A stretch of 64,000 bases of DNA from Ignavibacteriales bacterium (GCA_021740915.1 JAIOYW010000011.1:1-64000), one strand, 5' to 3'; shown: positions 18,616 through 27,796, counted from the stretch's first letter. A program made the numbers and translations. Notes: generated by a model from the sequence alone, not told the origin.

Positions 18616-21447
18616 TTAAAAGTTATACGATAAGCCGAGTTCAACTCTCCTCGGTTCCGAGAAAAACCCCGGATTAGTATAGAGATCGTCAAGACTGTTG
18701 TTGAAGAGTCTCGGGTTGATCTGCTCTGCATCATATTTGGCGAAAGTGAAGAAAGGATCGCCAGTTTCAGAGTATATACCCGTTGGATTTTCAAGATCGA
18801 GCAGGTTAAATACTTTCATGAATACTGAAATATTATTTCCGAATATGTCGAAGTCTTTGTAAATCCTGACATCTATATTATATATACTTGGTTTCCCATC
18901 GCTGTTTCTTGGGAAAGCATTCTGTGTAACTCTGGTATTCCTGTTAACAGCCGGAGTATATGGCTGTCCGGAATAGAAATTCGAGATCACAGAAACGCCG
19001 AAATTACCCGGCTGTGTATATGTGAAAGACACATTAAGTGTATGTGACTGGTCCCAATCCAATGGTGCAATAAATGTTTCCGGGATCGCTCCTCCTGCAA
19101 CTGCATTTCTCGCATCGGCAGGATTGGAAGCATTTCCTTTTGTCACAGAATAGGTATAATCCAGATTCATTGCCAGTCCATCGGTAAGCCTCTGGGAAAG
19201 TTTGAAGATAAATCCCTTTGAAAAACCGAAGTCGGAGTTTGCATATCTGCTGTAAGTTCTTTCTCCGCCGAAAACCTGAATTTCGTCAGACTGAGTACCG
19301 GTGAGATTTCTGAAGTCTTCGAAGAAAACTGTCAAATCAACAGCCATATTTTCTCCAATCTGCTGCTGGAGGCCAATTTCGCCCTTAACTGTTTTCTGAG
19401 GTTCGAGATCAGCATTTCCAAAAATTCCCTGATTACCTGATCCTATACCAAGTTCAAAATCAGGATTGGTATATAATAATTCATAGCGCGGTAACTGGAA
19501 AAAATGGCCATAAGAAAAGTGGATGACTCCCCTGTCCGAGATAGGGAACGCTAAGCCAAGTCTGGGACTAAGCTGGGTTTTGATTTTAGCATCTTCAAAC
19601 CAGTATGTCATCCTGTCACTGACGGTTTTCTGAGTTTCACCCAAATCCGGCTCATAAATGCCATTTCCGTTAGTATCAAAATACTGATTTGAAGGCTTGA
19701 TCGGATTGATTATATTAGGATCGCTTGGGTCACTGAGAATCTGACCATCCGGGTTGAAAATATCAAAACGAACGCCTGCGTTGAAAATAAGATTAAATGC
19801 TTCAAATTTTGTCTGCACATAAAAAGCGCCTTCCTGTGGACGTTTTGTGTACATATCGTTGTCCTGTGTGGAGAGCGGCGGGATATCAACACTGAACGGA
19901 TAAACCTCCTGATTGTTCGCATCACGTTTCGGAACGAGATTAATATTGTGATAGAACAGTCTGTGCTGTTTAGCCTCGCCTCCAAACTGGAGATTTATTT
20001 CCTGAGTCAACTGAGTTACCCAGTCAACTTTTCCAATAAAAGTCTCGGAATTCCTTTCAAAACGATTGTAATTTGTTCCGCCTATAGCAAAGCTGTATGG
20101 AGGAGTCTGACCTAACCTGTTATCAACGTATTGAGTTGGTTTGGTAGGATCGCCGGTATAAAGGTCTTCAAAAAGATAGTGGTAATACTCTTTATAAAAA
20201 TAGCTGAAACTCAGAGTGTAGAAACTAGAGTTCGAAACAGCATGATTCATTGTAAGAATATTTGTGTAGGAGTTCGCAAACCTGTCAAGATTATTATCCG
20301 GAGTTAATTTATTGTTGTGATCGTAATCTTTATAATTTCGTCTTTCTCCTATAGAGTTAAAACTAAGATTAAGACCAGGTAACATCCTGAAAGAAAATTT
20401 GCCCTGTCCAAAAATTCTCTGACTCGGATTCATTGCGACAAATTCACCATCACCGCTCCCATTTCCTTCGGGACCTGATATGAGGAATTCCCCGGGGTTA
20501 ATTGGTGATTCACTTGCCCGGTCAGTTGTGAGAAAATCCCGGCGGCCGTAAAAGTATCCGGTGTTATAGAAGTATCTCCAGTTTCCAAAGTAAAATAATT
20601 TATCCTTTAAAATTGGACCGCTTAAACTTGCTTCAACATTTCTTATCGCAACCGGATTTATAGAGTTTATGTTCCAAAATATATCTGAATTGCTAGATAC
20701 ATAATCACCGATGTAAGCACTAATACTCCCGGCAAAATTATTACTTCCATCTTTAGTTACAAGGTTAACAATACCTGACATCGCCTGTCCGTATTCAGCA
20801 TTGAATGCACCTGAAATAACCTGCAATTCTTTGACGGCTGAAGTATTAATGTCAACAACCGATCCGCCATCATAAGCATCGGTTACCGGGACGCCGTCAA
20901 TCTGGTATCCGATCTGACCCGAACGTCCTCCGCGCACGTGAATTCCGCCGCCGGAACCAACAACAATACCCGCCTGAAGCGCAAGCACATCGCCAATCTC
21001 AGTAACCGGTAATTCTTTGATAAGTTCATCGCCGACAATCGCAGTACTGGCTGTCTGGTCTTTGGTCACCATTGGTTTGGTAGCTACGACAACTATTTCC
21101 TCTTTCAACTGGATGCTCGTATCTGAAAGTTGAAAATCGATGCTTGTTGTCAGATCGATTGATACTTTTGCATTTTTGACTGTCGAGGAATTGTATCCGA
21201 TAGCCGAAGCTTTCACGCTATACGTCCCCGGTGGAATGTTAATTATGGAAAAATAGCCGTCAATATCGGAAGCTGCTCCGAGTGACGTACCTTCAATAAT
21301 GATGTTAACGAATGGTAAAGCTTCACCGGTAGTTGCATCGGTAACTCTTCCGGCAATTTTACCAGTAGTACCAAGTTTACCATAAACAGACCCTGAAGCC
21401 ATTATTAAAATTAGCAGCGAAAGCAGGGTTTTGGTAATTATTTTCAT
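18616..21447 (-). CDS. TonB-dependent receptor with carboxypeptidase-regulatory-like domain
   Basis: 943 residues, first gene of its operon. The signal peptide (LSLLILIMASGSVYG) is followed by a CarboxypepD_reg-like domain (about 27–112, GKIAGRVTDATTGEALPFVN, DIDGYFSIINIPPGTYSVKA). Next come the plug (about 120–225, IVGDELIKELPVTEIGDVL, GIHVRGGRSGQIGYQIDGVP, AFNAEYGQAMSGIVNLVTKDG) and a 22-strand-type barrel ending RRVELGLSYNF. GGGGAGG six bases before the ATG is a strong ribosome binding site, unusual in this window. The substrate is unknown. It shares order and architecture with the 1054-residue receptor at 7347–10511. Confidence 0.92.
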   Translation of the reverse strand: MKIITKTLLSLLILIMASGSVYGKLGTTGKIAGRVTDATTGEALPFVNIIIEGTSLGAASDIDGYFSIINIPPGTYSVKASAIGYNSSTVKNAKVSIDLTTSIDFQLSDTSIQLKEEIVVVATKPMVTKDQTASTAIVGDELIKELPVTEIGDVLALQAGIVVGSGGGIHVRGGRSGQIGYQIDGVPVTDAYDGGSVVDINTSAVKELQVISGAFNAEYGQAMSGIVNLVTKDGSNNFAGSISAYIGDYVSSNSDIFWNINSINPVAIRNVEASLSGPILKDKLFYFGNWRYFYNTGYFYGRRDFLTTDRASESPINPGEFLISGPEGNGSGDGEFVAMNPSQRIFGQGKFSFRMLPGLNLSFNSIGERRNYKDYDHNNKLTPDNNLDRFANSYTNILTMNHAVSNSSFYTLSFSYFYKEYYHYLFEDLYTGDPTKPTQYVDNRLGQTPPYSFAIGGTNYNRFERNSETFIGKVDWVTQLTQEINLQFGGEAKQHRLFYHNINLVPKRDANNQEVYPFSVDIPPLSTQDNDMYTKRPQEGAFYVQTKFEAFNLIFNAGVRFDIFNPDGQILSDPSDPNIINPIKPSNQYFDTNGNGIYEPDLGETQKTVSDRMTYWFEDAKIKTQLSPRLGLAFPISDRGVIHFSYGHFFQLPRYELLYTNPDFELGIGSGNQGIFGNADLEPQKTVKGEIGLQQQIGENMAVDLTVFFEDFRNLTGTQSDEIQVFGGERTYSRYANSDFGFSKGFIFKLSQRLTDGLAMNLDYTYSVTKGNASNPADARNAVAGGAIPETFIAPLDWDQSHTLNVSFTYTQPGNFGVSVISNFYSGQPYTPAVNRNTRVTQNAFPRNSDGKPSIYNIDVRIYKDFDIFGNNISVFMKVFNLLDLENPTGIYSETGDPFFTFAKYDAEQINPRLFNNSLDDLYTNPGFFSEPRRVELGLSYNF

Positions 21448-21559
21448 AGAACCTCCCCTTGAGGAAAGTATTGATGTTAGTTTACAAGATTTATTCAGGT
21501 AAAGTTAATAAAACTACTCATTTTGTAAAAGCAAATAACCAATCTTATCTTGTTTTCCC

Positions 21560-21590
21560 TTGACATAGTATCGAATTATTATTAGTATTG
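21560..21590 (+). promoter_or_regulatory. Candidate promoter for rnhC–pfkA
   Basis: TTGACA (21560–21565) and TAGTATTG (21583–21590) are separated by 17 bases. The downstream box differs at one position from the Bacteroidota TAnnTTTG box. It lies 48 bases before the rnhC start codon in the divergent gap with the TonB receptor gene. Confidence 0.5.
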
Positions 21591-21637
21591 AATTGTATTC
21601 TAATTCAATCTGATCAAATTGGGCTATTCTGAATTTA

Positions 21638-22573
21638 ATGATAAGCAAAAAAGATGTCTTTACTGAGATAAATTCTCTTAAATCAAGATTAATCGATGAA
21701 AATTTAGTTTGCGGGGATATTATTCTCCGGGATTATAACTATGAATTTGAAGTAGCTTCTCAGAAGGACAGATTGAAAATTCAGTATTATTTCGGGAAAA
21801 AAGGGCTGAAAAAAGTTGTTCAGGGCAAACTGGAAGGTTTTGTTTACAATCAGGTTTCATCCATTATGGGGCTGAAAAAACCGGAGGGGTTTTCATTGGA
21901 GGATAATACTTCTGATACACCGGATTTATATATCGGCTCAGATGAAGCCGGTAAAGGAGATTTTTTCGGGCCTCTTGTTGTTTGCGCTTTTTTGTATGAC
22001 AACCGTGCGGCTGATATTTTTACAGGGCTGGGAATAAGGGACTCAAAAGAGCTAACTGATCAAAAAATAAACCAACTGGCAATTATTCTTGAAAATTCTC
22101 ACGCTGATCATTTTGAAACGGTACTTATCGGACCGGAAAAATACAATGAGCTTTACAGTAAATTCAAGAATCTGAATTATATGCTCAATTGGGCTCATTC
22201 CAGAGCCGTGACTTTGCTTCTGGAAAAAAGTAATACTACAGGGGCGGCGGTAATTGTTGATAAGTTTTCCAGTCTGAAACTGAATATTGATAAAACAATA
22301 TTTCCTGCGATAAATGTTATTTATGAAACAAAAGCGGAAAAATATCCCGGGGTTGCCGCAGCTTCAATAATTGCACGCAGCCGGTTTAACAAGTGGTTTA
22401 TTCAGAAAGAAAAGGAAGGACTTTCCCTGCCAAAAGGCGCTTCAAACGAGGCAGAAGCAAAAGCAGTAAAACTATATTCAGGGATGACTCACTCTGAGTT
22501 TGTTAAATTATGCAAAACACATTTTAAAACATTTTCGCGAGTAACAACGAGTCTTGGAATTCAGGATTCTTAA
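21638..22573 (+). CDS. rnhC: Ribonuclease HIII
   Basis: 311 residues, the usual length for RNase HIII. This enzyme cuts the RNA strand of RNA–DNA hybrids during replication and repair. Residues 1–90 form the TBP-like substrate-binding N-terminal domain specific to type HIII. The catalytic domain starts with YIGSDEAGKGDFFGPL, with Asp102 and Glu103 as first metal ligands. GIRDSKELTD then provides the third acidic residue, and a later motif (AAASIIARSRFNKW) is typical of the RNase HII/HIII fold. Type HIII is separated from HII by this N-terminal domain. The gene is followed after 46 bases by pfkA on the same strand. Confidence 0.95.
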   Translation: MISKKDVFTEINSLKSRLIDENLVCGDIILRDYNYEFEVASQKDRLKIQYYFGKKGLKKVVQGKLEGFVYNQVSSIMGLKKPEGFSLEDNTSDTPDLYIGSDEAGKGDFFGPLVVCAFLYDNRAADIFTGLGIRDSKELTDQKINQLAIILENSHADHFETVLIGPEKYNELYSKFKNLNYMLNWAHSRAVTLLLEKSNTTGAAVIVDKFSSLKLNIDKTIFPAINVIYETKAEKYPGVAAASIIARSRFNKWFIQKEKEGLSLPKGASNEAEAKAVKLYSGMTHSEFVKLCKTHFKTFSRVTTSLGIQDS

Positions 22574-22619
22574 TTTTTAATTATATTTTCGACATAAATA
22601 ATAATAACCTTAGAAGCTT

Positions 22620-23726
22620 ATGCCAGTTAACAGAAAATTCAAAAGAATTGCCATCCTCACAGGAGGAGGCGACTGCCCCGGACTGAATGCAGTAATCAGG
22701 GGTGTTGCAAAACCAGCTCACGACCATGGACTATCAGTACTTGGTATTACAGATGGGTTCGAGGGTTTCGTCGAGGGAAAGGCACAGGAACTTTATAACC
22801 GCGATGTGTCCGGAATTTTAGCCACTGGCGGTACTATACTCGGATCATCCAATAAAGGCGACCCCTTCCATTGGCCCACCAGAATCGGTGATGAGATACA
22901 GATAATGGACCGCTCCAAAGATGTACTCAGAAATTACGAGGGTTGGAATATCGACTGCGTAATCGCAATCGGGGGTGATGGAACAATGCACATTTCCAAA
23001 AAACTCGCCGAAATGGGAATAAACATCGTCGGAGTACCAAAAACAATTGATAATGACCTGGAAGCAACGGACCAGACATTCGGTCATGACTCGGCTGTAT
23101 GGGTAGTATCTGAAGCGCTGGACAGGCTTCATACCACAGCCTCATCGCACCACAGAGTTATCGCAGTAGAAGTTATGGGCAGATACGCCGGTTGGATTGC
23201 CCTTAACGGAGGACTTGCAGGCGGTGCAGACATTATTCTTCTGCCCGAAATACCTTTTGACTGGGAAGCAGTTTACGATCGTGTTGTTGAACGTAATATG
23301 ATGGGGAAAAGATTTTCCCTTGTCTGCGTTGCTGAAGGAGCAAAACCCATTGGCGGCGAAATGGTCATCAAAGAAAAGGATATTAAACGCACAGATCCAA
23401 TTCAGTTAGGAGGTATTGGCGAGATTGTTTCGAAAAGAATTCAGCAAAGTACCGGACTTGAGTGCCGCTATGTAGTGCTTGGTCACCTCCAGAGAGGAGG
23501 CAGCCCAACACCTTTTGACCGCATTCTCTCAACTAAATTCGGCACCCATGCAATAGACATGGCAATGAATAAGGAATTTGGAAAAATGGTGGCACTTAAA
23601 GGGATGAACATTGACAGCGTGAATATTGAAGATGCTATTTCAAAACAGAAACTCGTCACTCCCGATCATCAGGCAGTACAGGCTGCGAGAGCAGTGGGTG
23701 TTAAATTCGGGACATGGGATCTCTAA
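22620..23726 (+). CDS. pfkA: 6-phosphofructokinase
   Basis: 368 residues, cytoplasmic glycolytic enzyme that phosphorylates fructose 6-phosphate. Motifs in order: the nucleotide/phosphate loop TGGGDCPGLN (14–23), GGDGT (118–122), PKTIDND (140–146, with Asp144 the likely base), EVMGRYAGWIAL and GHLQRGGSPTPFDR. Gly at the fourth position of GGDGT argues for ATP as phosphoryl donor, since PPi-dependent enzymes usually have Asp there. Lys141 in PKTIDND is the residue usual in PPi enzymes and in some ATP-dependent actinobacterial ones. ATP is therefore my preferred donor, not a certainty. It ends at a strong terminator. Confidence 0.93.
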   Translation: MPVNRKFKRIAILTGGGDCPGLNAVIRGVAKPAHDHGLSVLGITDGFEGFVEGKAQELYNRDVSGILATGGTILGSSNKGDPFHWPTRIGDEIQIMDRSKDVLRNYEGWNIDCVIAIGGDGTMHISKKLAEMGINIVGVPKTIDNDLEATDQTFGHDSAVWVVSEALDRLHTTASSHHRVIAVEVMGRYAGWIALNGGLAGGADIILLPEIPFDWEAVYDRVVERNMMGKRFSLVCVAEGAKPIGGEMVIKEKDIKRTDPIQLGGIGEIVSKRIQQSTGLECRYVVLGHLQRGGSPTPFDRILSTKFGTHAIDMAMNKEFGKMVALKGMNIDSVNIEDAISKQKLVTPDHQAVQAARAVGVKFGTWDL

Positions 23727-23742
23727 AAAAATCTGATTATAA

Positions 23743-23766
23743 GGGGGCTTTTCGGAGCCCCTTTTT
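23743..23766 (+). terminator. Intrinsic terminator after pfkA
   Basis: GGGGCT (23744–23749) pairs with AGCCCC (23756–23761) around a short TTTCGG loop. Five T follow at 23762–23766. It lies 17 bases after the pfkA stop codon. Confidence 0.85.
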
Positions 23767-23817
23767 ATTTCTGCCTGCTGATTCCGATTCTAACCCCGAT
23801 TGCTTAATTAAAAATGC

Positions 23818-23841
23818 AAAAAAAATCTGAAATCAATTCAG
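23818..23841 (-). terminator. Likely terminator of the glycan-type cluster
   Basis: On the minus strand CTGAA-TTGAT-TTCAG (23841–23827) is followed by A and eight T (23825–23818). The stem is short (5 base pairs) but the T run is long. It stands just after the stop codon of the glycosyltransferase gene and faces the pfkA terminator. Confidence 0.5.
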
Positions 23842-23855
23842 TGAAAATTGCTGTT

Positions 23856-25073
23856 CTATCCTCCTGAGTCAATGATTACTCTGATAAACGCTTCACTGTA
23901 ATCAATGCTGTTTAAATACTCCAGCCTTCTTTTTCCATGTTCAATATTTTCCTGCAGGAATTTCGGATCAGTTAATGCTTTCCTGATCAGGTTGGCAATA
24001 CTTTCAACATCTGTCGGGTCAAAAATATATTCCGGATTTCTCATCGTGTCCGGCAGTGAAGTAACATTTGAGCATATAACCGGCGCTCCGTACTTAAACG
24101 CCTCAAAAAGAGGACCGGAACCGGCTTCGTAAAGAGTTGGAATGACAACTAATTTAGCTGCCCGATACAATGCAATAAGATCGGATTCATCAATGATACC
24201 AGGAAAAACAACCTGACCATTCAGACCAAGATCATTATAAAGTTTTTCAATTTCACTGTAATATCCGGTTTTATTACCGGTTGAAACAAATCCAATAATA
24301 AGACCCTCTTCTTTAAGCATTTTTATTGCTTTAATAACTGCTGTATGGTTTTTATGCCGCCAGGTAGCTGCGGGTAAAAGCAGAAAATCTCCCCTTATAC
24401 TGTAATTTGCTCTCACTTTATCTTCGTTTGAAATCTCCTCTGACAGGAACCAGCTCAAATTTGCCGGAGGCATACATACACTTATTTTTTCTTCAGCAAT
24501 TTCAAAAAACTTAAGCAGGTCGTTTTTGACGTGGTCAAATGAAACAATAACTCTATCCGAAAGTTCAGCAGCTTTCTTTGTGTTAATAGCGCGGTGCATC
24601 CTCTCCCCGGATGAAAAAAATTCGGGATAATGTAGTTCCTGAACATCGTGAAGGGTTGTAATTACAGGTATTCTCAAATGATAAACAGGACTGAACTGCA
24701 TCGGCACATAAAGTACGTCCGCGGATTTTGTCACCGGCGAAGTGTATGGATTAAAAAGTTTGTGAAATTTTATCAGAATTCGTTTAAGAAAACTCTCACC
24801 AATTTGATCTTGATATATAAAACTTATATCGAGAAAAAAATAGGACAAGCCGAATCTGATTCTGTTAAGCAGTGAATTTCTGTCAATAAGCAGCGGAGTG
24901 ATCTTTGGCTCATTAAAATATGGTGCGAGGTATTCCTTCTGATCGGAAGAATAAATAAGAATAATTTCTTTGATCGAATTTATCTTAACAAACAGCTTCA
25001 GAATCCCGATCGAATATGTAAAAATACCTCCCGCTTTTAGCGCTGTATGATGTAAATAAAATGCAACTCTCAT
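23856..25073 (-). CDS. GT4-family glycosyltransferase
   Basis: 405 residues, two Rossmann-like halves in GT-B arrangement. The N-terminal half begins MRVAFYLHHTALKAGGIFTYS, the glycine-rich acceptor-side loop. The C-terminal half has LLPAATWRHKNHTAVIKAI, VVFPGIIDESDLIALYRAA and an EX7E motif in EAGSGPLFEAF, which binds the nucleotide sugar diphosphate. GT4 enzymes are retaining transferases that build polysaccharide or glycoprotein glycans at the cytoplasmic face of the membrane. Its ATG shares one base with the stop codon of the acetyltransferase gene (TGATG), implying translational coupling. With the aminotransferase and acetyltransferase next door it probably adds a modified amino sugar. 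Confidence 0.88.
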   Translation of the reverse strand: MRVAFYLHHTALKAGGIFTYSIGILKLFVKINSIKEIILIYSSDQKEYLAPYFNEPKITPLLIDRNSLLNRIRFGLSYFFLDISFIYQDQIGESFLKRILIKFHKLFNPYTSPVTKSADVLYVPMQFSPVYHLRIPVITTLHDVQELHYPEFFSSGERMHRAINTKKAAELSDRVIVSFDHVKNDLLKFFEIAEEKISVCMPPANLSWFLSEEISNEDKVRANYSIRGDFLLLPAATWRHKNHTAVIKAIKMLKEEGLIIGFVSTGNKTGYYSEIEKLYNDLGLNGQVVFPGIIDESDLIALYRAAKLVVIPTLYEAGSGPLFEAFKYGAPVICSNVTSLPDTMRNPEYIFDPTDVESIANLIRKALTDPKFLQENIEHGKRRLEYLNSIDYSEAFIRVIIDSGG

Positions 25074-25552
25074 CAGGATCCAAGTTCTTTATAATATACT
25101 TCGTGACCGATTCTTTCATCTAGGTGACTGAAGACAAATCCGGAGGAAGTATAAATATGTTTTGCGCCTGTATTTTCCGGATGTACTTTCAGCATTAATT
25201 TCGAGACGCCATTCAGCCTGCAAACTGAGACGGCATGAAACAAAGTCATTTTTGCAATTCCAAATCCCGAGTATTTTCCTGCAATCCACACTCCGTAAGA
25301 GGGTATTTCATAACCGGCATCGAAACCCCTCAGCATATAATAACCTGCAAGTCTCCCTGCGATAAAGACACCAAAATAAAGATCCATTTTCGCATCGGAT
25401 AATAGTTTTGTTATAGTTGCCTCGTCATATGAAAAGGGGATAAAATAGCGTGAGTAATCATGAGGTTCAGAATTCAGTAATACACTGAGTTCTGCCGCAT
25501 AATCCCGGGTTATCTTCCGTATCTCAATTTCCGCAACATGACTTTTAGGCAT
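25073..25552 (-). CDS. GNAT-family N-acetyltransferase
   Basis: 159 residues from the ATG at 25552, preferred because AAGGG lies 8 bases upstream; an ATG at 25573 has no such site. The GNAT fold is recognisable: IRKITRDYAAELSVLL at the start, FGVFIAGRLAGYYML in the central strands, YSGFGIAKMTLFHAVSVC at the acetyl-CoA binding loop and helix, and SKLMLKVHPENTGAKHIYTSSGF near the end. It overlaps the aminotransferase stop codon by 8 bases and the glycosyltransferase start by one. The position suggests acylation of the amino group made by the aminotransferase, though GNAT substrates cannot be read from sequence. Confidence 0.8.
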   Translation of the reverse strand: MPKSHVAEIEIRKITRDYAAELSVLLNSEPHDYSRYFIPFSYDEATITKLLSDAKMDLYFGVFIAGRLAGYYMLRGFDAGYEIPSYGVWIAGKYSGFGIAKMTLFHAVSVCRLNGVSKLMLKVHPENTGAKHIYTSSGFVFSHLDERIGHEVYYKELGS

Positions 25553-26645
25553 TAAAATAACCCTTAATTGCATCAGTTATGTACAGAATATCCTTTTCAT
25601 TCAAGCCCGGATAACTCGGCAGATTGATTCCCCGCCATCCAAGATACTCAGCAACCGGGAGTTTAACGTATTTGGCTGAGTACATCGGCATTGTATGAAC
25701 CGGGTAAAAAGAAGGCCTTGTTTCGATACCTTTCGCCGCGAGTGATTCTCTGAGCCCATCCCTGGTCTCAGGATCAACAAGCATTATTGTGAACATCCAG
25801 TAGGTGTGAAACACATCGGGAGTCTCCTTTTGGTATTCGACAGGTAAGTTTTGCAGATTCGCGATATATTTTTCAGCAAGTTCTCTTTTCGCTGATATCG
25901 TTGAATCAGCACGTTCAAGCTGCGCCAGACCCAGAGCGGCACAAATGTTTGTCATCCTGTAATTATATCCCAAAACATCATGCCAGTATTCCCGGTATTT
26001 TGCAAGCCCCTGCCCTTTGAAATGAACTGAACGGTCATAAAGGGTTTTATCATTGCTGACTACCATTCCGCCTTCTCCGGTGGTTATAGTTTTATTACCG
26101 AAAAAACTGAATGTCGATATATCACCAAAAGTGCCGACATATTTATCTTTATATTTCGACCCGAATGCTTCTGCACAGTCCTCAATTACAAACAATCCGA
26201 ATTCTTTAGCTATCAACATAATGGCATCCATATCACTCGGATGGCCGTAGAGATGCACAGGCATTATTGCTTTAGTCTTTGGGGTGATTAGTTTTCTAAT
26301 ACCTGATGTATCTATCTGCCAGGTATTTTGGTCCGAATCAGCAAAAACCGGAGTGGCTCCCGTGTAAGCGATTGCGTTAACGGAGGCTATATAGGTGAAT
26401 GAAGGGACAATAACTTCATCACCGGGTCCAATACCCAGAGTAATAAGGGCAAGATGCAGGGCAACTGTCCCGTTTGAAACACTGGCTGCATAGCGCACTC
26501 CGATATAGCCGGCAAATTTTTCTTCAAATTCATTGATAAATTTGCCTTTTGAGGAAATCCATGTCGAATCAAGGCACTCGTTTACATATTTTTTTTCGTT
26601 GCCGCTTAGGTCAGGACGATAAACCGGGTACTTTATTGTGCTCAT
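25545..26645 (-). CDS. DegT/DnrJ/EryC1-type sugar aminotransferase, perosamine-synthase-like
   Basis: 366 residues, PLP-dependent (fold type I). VSNGTVALHLAL (56–67) forms the cofactor phosphate loop. EDCAEAFGS (155–163) carries Asp156, which pairs with the pyridine nitrogen. FSFFGNKTITTGEGGMV holds the PLP-binding Lys185. The GNKTITTGEGG form is characteristic of GDP-perosamine synthases and close relatives that transaminate 4-keto-6-deoxy sugars, so that is the likeliest activity; other 4-keto sugar substrates are possible. It is co-transcribed with the acetyltransferase and glycosyltransferase genes. No sugar dehydratase gene (GMD type) is in the window, so the precursor must come from elsewhere. 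Confidence 0.88.
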   Translation of the reverse strand: MSTIKYPVYRPDLSGNEKKYVNECLDSTWISSKGKFINEFEEKFAGYIGVRYAASVSNGTVALHLALITLGIGPGDEVIVPSFTYIASVNAIAYTGATPVFADSDQNTWQIDTSGIRKLITPKTKAIMPVHLYGHPSDMDAIMLIAKEFGLFVIEDCAEAFGSKYKDKYVGTFGDISTFSFFGNKTITTGEGGMVVSNDKTLYDRSVHFKGQGLAKYREYWHDVLGYNYRMTNICAALGLAQLERADSTISAKRELAEKYIANLQNLPVEYQKETPDVFHTYWMFTIMLVDPETRDGLRESLAAKGIETRPSFYPVHTMPMYSAKYVKLPVAEYLGWRGINLPSYPGLNEKDILYITDAIKGYFNA

Positions 26646-26715
26646 AAATTATTTTCGGACAATTATTTTTAATCGTCAAAATATATTAAAAAATAATGAA
26701 TAGGTTTGGAAAGGA

Positions 26716-27738
26716 TCAGTAATTAAAGGGGACAAAAAATTCTTCGAGGGTATTTACATCAGTTGAGTTTTTGGACATCCCACGAACCCTTACGCTAATT
26801 CCGTCTTTTGCAAGATCAAGTATAAGATAGTTAAAGGGACCAAGCATATTTTGTCTGTCGCTAACCACAGTGTAATATCCTGGTGTGGTTTGGAGTGATT
26901 CCTGTTTTAATGGGCGTCTCGGACTTCCTCCGCCGCTGGAAATAAGAAAATACTTTCCGCTTTCTTCAATTTTTTCGTAACAGGCTCCCGAAGCTGAGAT
27001 AAAAAACAACGCCTTCTGCGATGATACAAATTTTTCCTTGAACGATTCAGACATATAGGACAGATCATAATCCAACTGTGATAAAGTAGTCACAGGATGA
27101 TATGATAACACTACAACACCCCTTACTGAATTATTGCGGTCGTAATAATCCATCATCTCATTGTACCACTGTTTCTGCCGCCTCCAGGATTCGGACTGCA
27201 TCTCATTGATATTAGTGTCGATAATGATGAATGCAACGCCTGAAATTATCTTAGTGTACCATGTGTCATTTTTTAAGAGCGGAAAGCGTACCTGGGCGTG
27301 GCGGAAAAACATGTTATCCCTGCCCCAATATTCATGCTGACCTATTACCGGCATAACATCAATTCCAATTCCGACAAGCGGTCTGATCAAATCATCGAAC
27401 TCTCTCCAGTCCTCTTTTTTCGATCCATTATGGACCATATTACCAAGAATACAAAGGCTGGCAGATTTAGTCTGGACAATATCAAAAAGCAGTCTCTCCC
27501 TCTCAGAGCTGTTATTCTCTTTGGCGATTTCAACACCGCTTCCATTCATAAAATATTCCCATACCAGAAGAGACTTTACGAAAGAGGCTGTTCGGAATTC
27601 GCCCATTATTGCGACCTGATTCTTCCTCAGGGATGCCGCATCGGAACCGGCATCTTTCTTATTGTTCCCGGCAATTAAAAATCCGGCAGAGCAAAAAGCC
27701 AAAATGAATAATCCTGCAATAATCTTAATAATATTCAC
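26716..27738 (-). CDS. Exported calcineurin-like phosphoesterase-fold protein with altered active-site motifs
   Basis: 340 residues from the GTG at 27738, chosen because it gives a proper signal peptide (NIIKIIAGLFILAFCSAGFLIAG). A GTG at 27804 overlapping the previous gene would put 22 extra residues before it. The fold is recognisable but the metal-ligand motifs deviate. The GDxxxxG block reads GNMVHNG (99–105), so the bridging Asp is Asn. GNHE reads GQHEYWG (133–139). Later VVLSYHP keeps a His. Loss of two metal ligands suggests a non-catalytic or altered protein. It lies between the methyltransferase and aminotransferase genes and is probably part of that cluster's envelope work. Its role is unknown. 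Confidence 0.7.
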   Translation of the reverse strand: MNIIKIIAGLFILAFCSAGFLIAGNNKKDAGSDAASLRKNQVAIMGEFRTASFVKSLLVWEYFMNGSGVEIAKENNSSERERLLFDIVQTKSASLCILGNMVHNGSKKEDWREFDDLIRPLVGIGIDVMPVIGQHEYWGRDNMFFRHAQVRFPLLKNDTWYTKIISGVAFIIIDTNINEMQSESWRRQKQWYNEMMDYYDRNNSVRGVVVLSYHPVTTLSQLDYDLSYMSESFKEKFVSSQKALFFISASGACYEKIEESGKYFLISSGGGSPRRPLKQESLQTTPGYYTVVSDRQNMLGPFNYLILDLAKDGISVRVRGMSKNSTDVNTLEEFFVPFNY

Positions 27739-27796
27739 TCTAATAAAATTTTCTCTTAATATATAATAGGACGTAAAAAAAAGTAAAAAGTTGTCC

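Noticed and set aside
7347-21447. SusC/SusD-type glycan uptake locus
   Set aside because: No SusD-like lipoprotein is next to any of the three receptors; the lipoproteins seen are short or IPT/DUF4876-like.
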